Shown here: piece after piece, positions 61,772-64,000 of the stretch | How the letters are laid out: each line of letters starts with the position of its first letter | How positions within the stretch are numbered: position 1 is the first letter of the stretch | Assembly: GCA_041159865.1 (NCBI GenBank) | Contig: JBEAXK010000015.1 | Coordinates: 10,958-74,957, forward strand | From: BJGN01 sp041159865 | Lineage (GTDB): Bacteria > Bacteroidota > Bacteroidia > Chitinophagales > Saprospiraceae | Length of the DNA stretch: 64,000 nucleotides | Direction of reading: 5' to 3' | Notes under the pieces: model-generated | What the model was told of the DNA's origin: nothing | The model's input: only the letters and a program-made list of their open reading frames with translations | The model's database searches: none | Translations under genes and position numbers: made by a program

Positions 61772-62308
61772 ATGCCTCAAGAGGTCAAAAAGTTTGAAGA
61801 ATTATTTCTTCCTTACGTAGAATCTTTATTTTCCTTCGCCTATCATTTGACCAGGCAGGAGGAAGATGCACAAGATTTAGTGCAGGAAACCCTATTGAAA
61901 GCATTCAAATCGATAAATACCTTTCAAAGAGATGCAAATCCTAAGGCATGGTTGTTTTCTATTTTAAAAAATAGTTATATTAATGCTTATCGAAAAAAGA
62001 AGAGACAGCCCAGGGAAGTTGATTTTGAAGATAAAATTGAGCTTCCCAACGCCACCGACTTAAGGGAAGAAATATTTGATTCTTTATTAGACGACGAAGT
62101 TACCAGAGCTATTTATCTGCTCAGTGATACTTACCGTATAACCCTTTTGTTGAGTGATTTAGAAGGATTCAGCTATGAAGAAATTGCCGAAATTCTAAAA
62201 TTACCCGTGGGAACCATTCGTTCCAGGTTATTCCGTGCAAGAAAAATGTTAAGAGAAAATTTAAAAAAATACGCTTTAAGTAAAGGTATAAAAGATAAAT
62301 CGATTTAA
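61772..62308 (+). CDS. ECF-type RNA polymerase sigma factor
   Basis: The 178-residue protein has sigma region 2 (AYHLTRQEEDAQDLVQETLLKAF, FQRDANPKAWLFSILKNSYIN) and region 4 (YRITLLLSDLEGFSYEEIAEIL and PVGTIRSRLFRARKML). It is of the sigma-24/SigH-like class. No anti-sigma gene is adjacent, so its control is not evident; the following gene is a permease. It is divergent from bamD with 53 bp between start codons. Confidence 0.93.
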   Translation: MPQEVKKFEELFLPYVESLFSFAYHLTRQEEDAQDLVQETLLKAFKSINTFQRDANPKAWLFSILKNSYINAYRKKKRQPREVDFEDKIELPNATDLREEIFDSLLDDEVTRAIYLLSDTYRITLLLSDLEGFSYEEIAEILKLPVGTIRSRLFRARKMLRENLKKYALSKGIKDKSI

Positions 62309-62371
62309 TATACCGCATTTAATTGCCGCTTTACGTGAGAATTTGATAACTTCGTATCATACCCAAACAAT

Positions 62372-63700
62372 ATGGAAAAATCGAGCTCTACGCAGGAAGA
62401 AGTTAAATTAAGCAGAACTTTAACACCACTCATGCTGTGGGGCTTAGGAGTGGGATATGTAATTTCCGGTATGTATTTTGGCTGGAACCTGGGCCTTGAA
62501 AAGGGAGGAACCATGGGTCTGGGCATCGCCACTTTATTTATCATTATTCTTTATGTTACTTTTACTTTCAGTTATGCCGAACTGGCCTCGGCCATTCCAC
62601 AGGCGGGCGGGGGTTTTGATTATACAAGAAGAGCTTTTGGCGATACCTGGGGATTTATGGCAGGAATGGCTCAGAACATTGAGTTTATATTTGCTCCTCC
62701 TGCCATTGCCTTTGCTATTGGCGCTTATTTTAATCTTTTCTTCCCATCCATTCCCATTCTGGCCATTGCTATAGTCAGTTATATTATTTTCACTGCGTTA
62801 AATATACGAGGAGTAAAAATTTCTGCACTTTTTGAGTTAAGCATTACCCTTTTTGCAGTTGGCGAGTTACTTTTATTTGCGGGCATTACCCTACCCCACT
62901 TTTCTGCGGAAGCATTTTTTGAAAATTCATTGCCAAATGGTATTCCTGGTATATTTGCCGCCCTCCCCTTTGCCATTTGGTTCTTCTTAGGCCTTGAAGG
63001 CGTTGCCAATGTCGCTGAGGAAACTATAAATCCTCAACGAACCATAAAAGTGGGCTTTAGCTCTGCTTTAATAACTTTGGTTTTATTATGCCTGTTAGTT
63101 TTCGCCGGAGCTGTTGGTGTAGGTGGCTGGGAAAATATTGTATATAAAGAGGACGGATCTACTTCAGATTCCCCCTTACCCCTGGCGCTAATCAGCATCG
63201 TTGGGAATAATAATATCCTCTACCATTTACTAATAACCATTGGTTTGTTTGGACTTGTTGCCTCCTTTCACGGCCTTATACTTGCAGCTGGAAGAGCAAG
63301 TTATGAATTTGGAAAAGTGCGTTTTGCACCCCCTGTTTTTGGAAAAATTCATCCGCGCTTTCATACGCCTGCAAATGCCTTGTTACTCAATATGGGTATG
63401 GGCATATTTGCTTTATTGACAGGGAAAACAGCTGAAATCATAACGATTGCTGTATTTGGTGCTCTTTTTTTATACTTGTTTTCAATGCTAGCATTGGTAA
63501 AGCTACGAAAAACAGAACCTGATTTACCACGCCCCTTTAAAGTTCCTTTTTATCCCCTGTTCCCCTTCACGGCGCTCGTCATTACGGTAGTTGCGCTCAT
63601 AGCTATGATTGTCTTCAATTTCTATTTATTTTTAATATTTTTCATTATCATGAGTATTAGCGTATTGCTCTTTTTAAGATTTAAAAAATCAATTTCATAA
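62372..63700 (+). CDS. APC-superfamily permease, ethanolamine-permease-like
   Basis: The 442-residue protein has twelve hydrophobic segments. It begins with LTPLMLWGLGVGYVISGMYFGWN and continues with AIPQAGGGFDYTRRAFGD, the substrate-binding region of APC transporters. A typical LEGVANVAEETINPQRTIK loop is also present. The GYVISGMYFGWNLG segment resembles ethanolamine permeases. A partial glutamine-synthetase-like gene follows after 4 bp, a pairing that suits uptake and gamma-glutamylation of an amine. Confidence 0.85.
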   Translation: MEKSSSTQEEVKLSRTLTPLMLWGLGVGYVISGMYFGWNLGLEKGGTMGLGIATLFIIILYVTFTFSYAELASAIPQAGGGFDYTRRAFGDTWGFMAGMAQNIEFIFAPPAIAFAIGAYFNLFFPSIPILAIAIVSYIIFTALNIRGVKISALFELSITLFAVGELLLFAGITLPHFSAEAFFENSLPNGIPGIFAALPFAIWFFLGLEGVANVAEETINPQRTIKVGFSSALITLVLLCLLVFAGAVGVGGWENIVYKEDGSTSDSPLPLALISIVGNNNILYHLLITIGLFGLVASFHGLILAAGRASYEFGKVRFAPPVFGKIHPRFHTPANALLLNMGMGIFALLTGKTAEIITIAVFGALFLYLFSMLALVKLRKTEPDLPRPFKVPFYPLFPFTALVITVVALIAMIVFNFYLFLIFFIIMSISVLLFLRFKKSIS

Positions 63701-63704
63701 AATC

Positions 63705-64000
63705 ATGGACATAGCCAGCATTTTAAAATACGTTGCCAATCATCCTGCCAAAAGGGTAAAAGTAGCCGTTGCCGATATAGACGGCATTTTAAGAGGCAAA
63801 TATATATCATCGGAAAAATTTGTTTCCATCATTGAAAAAGGGATGGGTTTTTGCGATGTTATCTTTGGTTGGGATATGGGAGATGCCCTTTATGAAAAAG
63901 GACAGATCAGTGGCTGGCATTCCGGTTTTCCAGATAGTCCCACCGTGTTGGATGTGCATACTTTCAGGAAAATTCCCTGGGAAGGTGACCTTCCTTTTTT
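63705..64000 (+). CDS. glutamine-synthetase-family protein, partial (3' end outside window)
   Basis: The first 98 residues are visible: MDIASILKYVANHPAKRVKVAV followed by ADIDGILRGKYISSEKF and FGWDMGDALYEKG. This is the N-terminal beta-grasp of the GlnA-like/FluG class rather than canonical GlnA-I. Members ligate glutamate to ammonia or amines such as ethanolamine and putrescine. The active-site half is outside the window. It starts 4 bp after the permease stop, indicating one operon. Confidence 0.82.
   Translation, partial: MDIASILKYVANHPAKRVKVAVADIDGILRGKYISSEKFVSIIEKGMGFCDVIFGWDMGDALYEKGQISGWHSGFPDSPTVLDVHTFRKIPWEGDLPF

Overview
The window is an AT-rich, gene-dense chromosomal segment from a member of the Bacteroidota, probably of the Saprospiria/Chitinophagia type. 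This rests on Bacteroidota-restricted families (DUF4270, DUF4292, the DUF4835 protein PorD), type IX secretion system (T9SS) cargo with C-terminal sorting domains, a C25 sortase-like protease, promoter boxes of the Bacteroidota form TTTG-N19/20-TAnnTTTG, and the family-typical short glycogen-synthase-like and F1-epsilon proteins. No rRNA, insertion sequence, prophage or CRISPR array was seen. Genus-level placement is not possible from reading alone.

Layout. 0-6 kb: partial M14 carboxypeptidase, metF, an EamA transporter, a Fur-family regulator and the (p)ppGpp enzyme SpoT/Rel. 6.3-10.8 kb: tRNA-Leu(UAG) with promoter and terminator, then tig-clpP-clpX-truA. 10.8-16.6 kb: DUF4270 lipoprotein and GlgA-like protein on the minus strand; a flippase-like membrane protein, an RfaE2-type nucleotidyltransferase, a Nif3-like protein and a zinc-ribbon protein on the plus strand. 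16.7-23.7 kb: DUF1080 protein, OmpH/Skp chaperone, glucosaminidase, T9SS cargo, TPR lipoprotein, beta-CASP nuclease and a degenerate DnaQ-like protein. 24-30.3 kb: minus-strand run pyk, TPR protein, DUF4292 lipoprotein, EnvC, HflX. 30.4-34.1 kb: acpP-fabF-rnc and a SWIM-family-like protein. 34.1-39.4 kb: small membrane protein, acyl-CoA dehydrogenase, DUF2141 protein and a BlaI-M56 sensor pair with visible operators. 39.5-42.7 kb: a heptose nucleotidyltransferase-phosphatase fusion and atpDC.

42.7-57.9 kb is the most accessory-looking part: T9SS cargo, a FemAB-like acyltransferase, a glutamine-dependent asparagine-synthase-like amidotransferase, an FkbM methyltransferase, a frameshifted AAA_4/AlbA-type ATP-binding protein, and a tightly packed minus-strand unit of a 1690-residue C25 gingipain/PorU-like protein followed with no gap by three glycosyltransferases. 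A reasonable inference is a surface-glycan or glycan-anchoring locus linked to type IX secretion. 57.9-61.7 kb: mtnA with a class II aldolase, then porD-rpoZ-bamD. 61.8-64 kb: ECF sigma factor, an ethanolamine-type permease and a partial glutamine-synthetase-like gene.

Most genes are housekeeping. The best leads are the C25-glycosyltransferase operon, a SWIM-family protein whose four zinc ligands all appear substituted, a DnaQ-like protein with altered catalytic residues, a heptose-phosphatase fusion with a degraded zinc site, and an atpDC terminator that lies inside the convergent gene.
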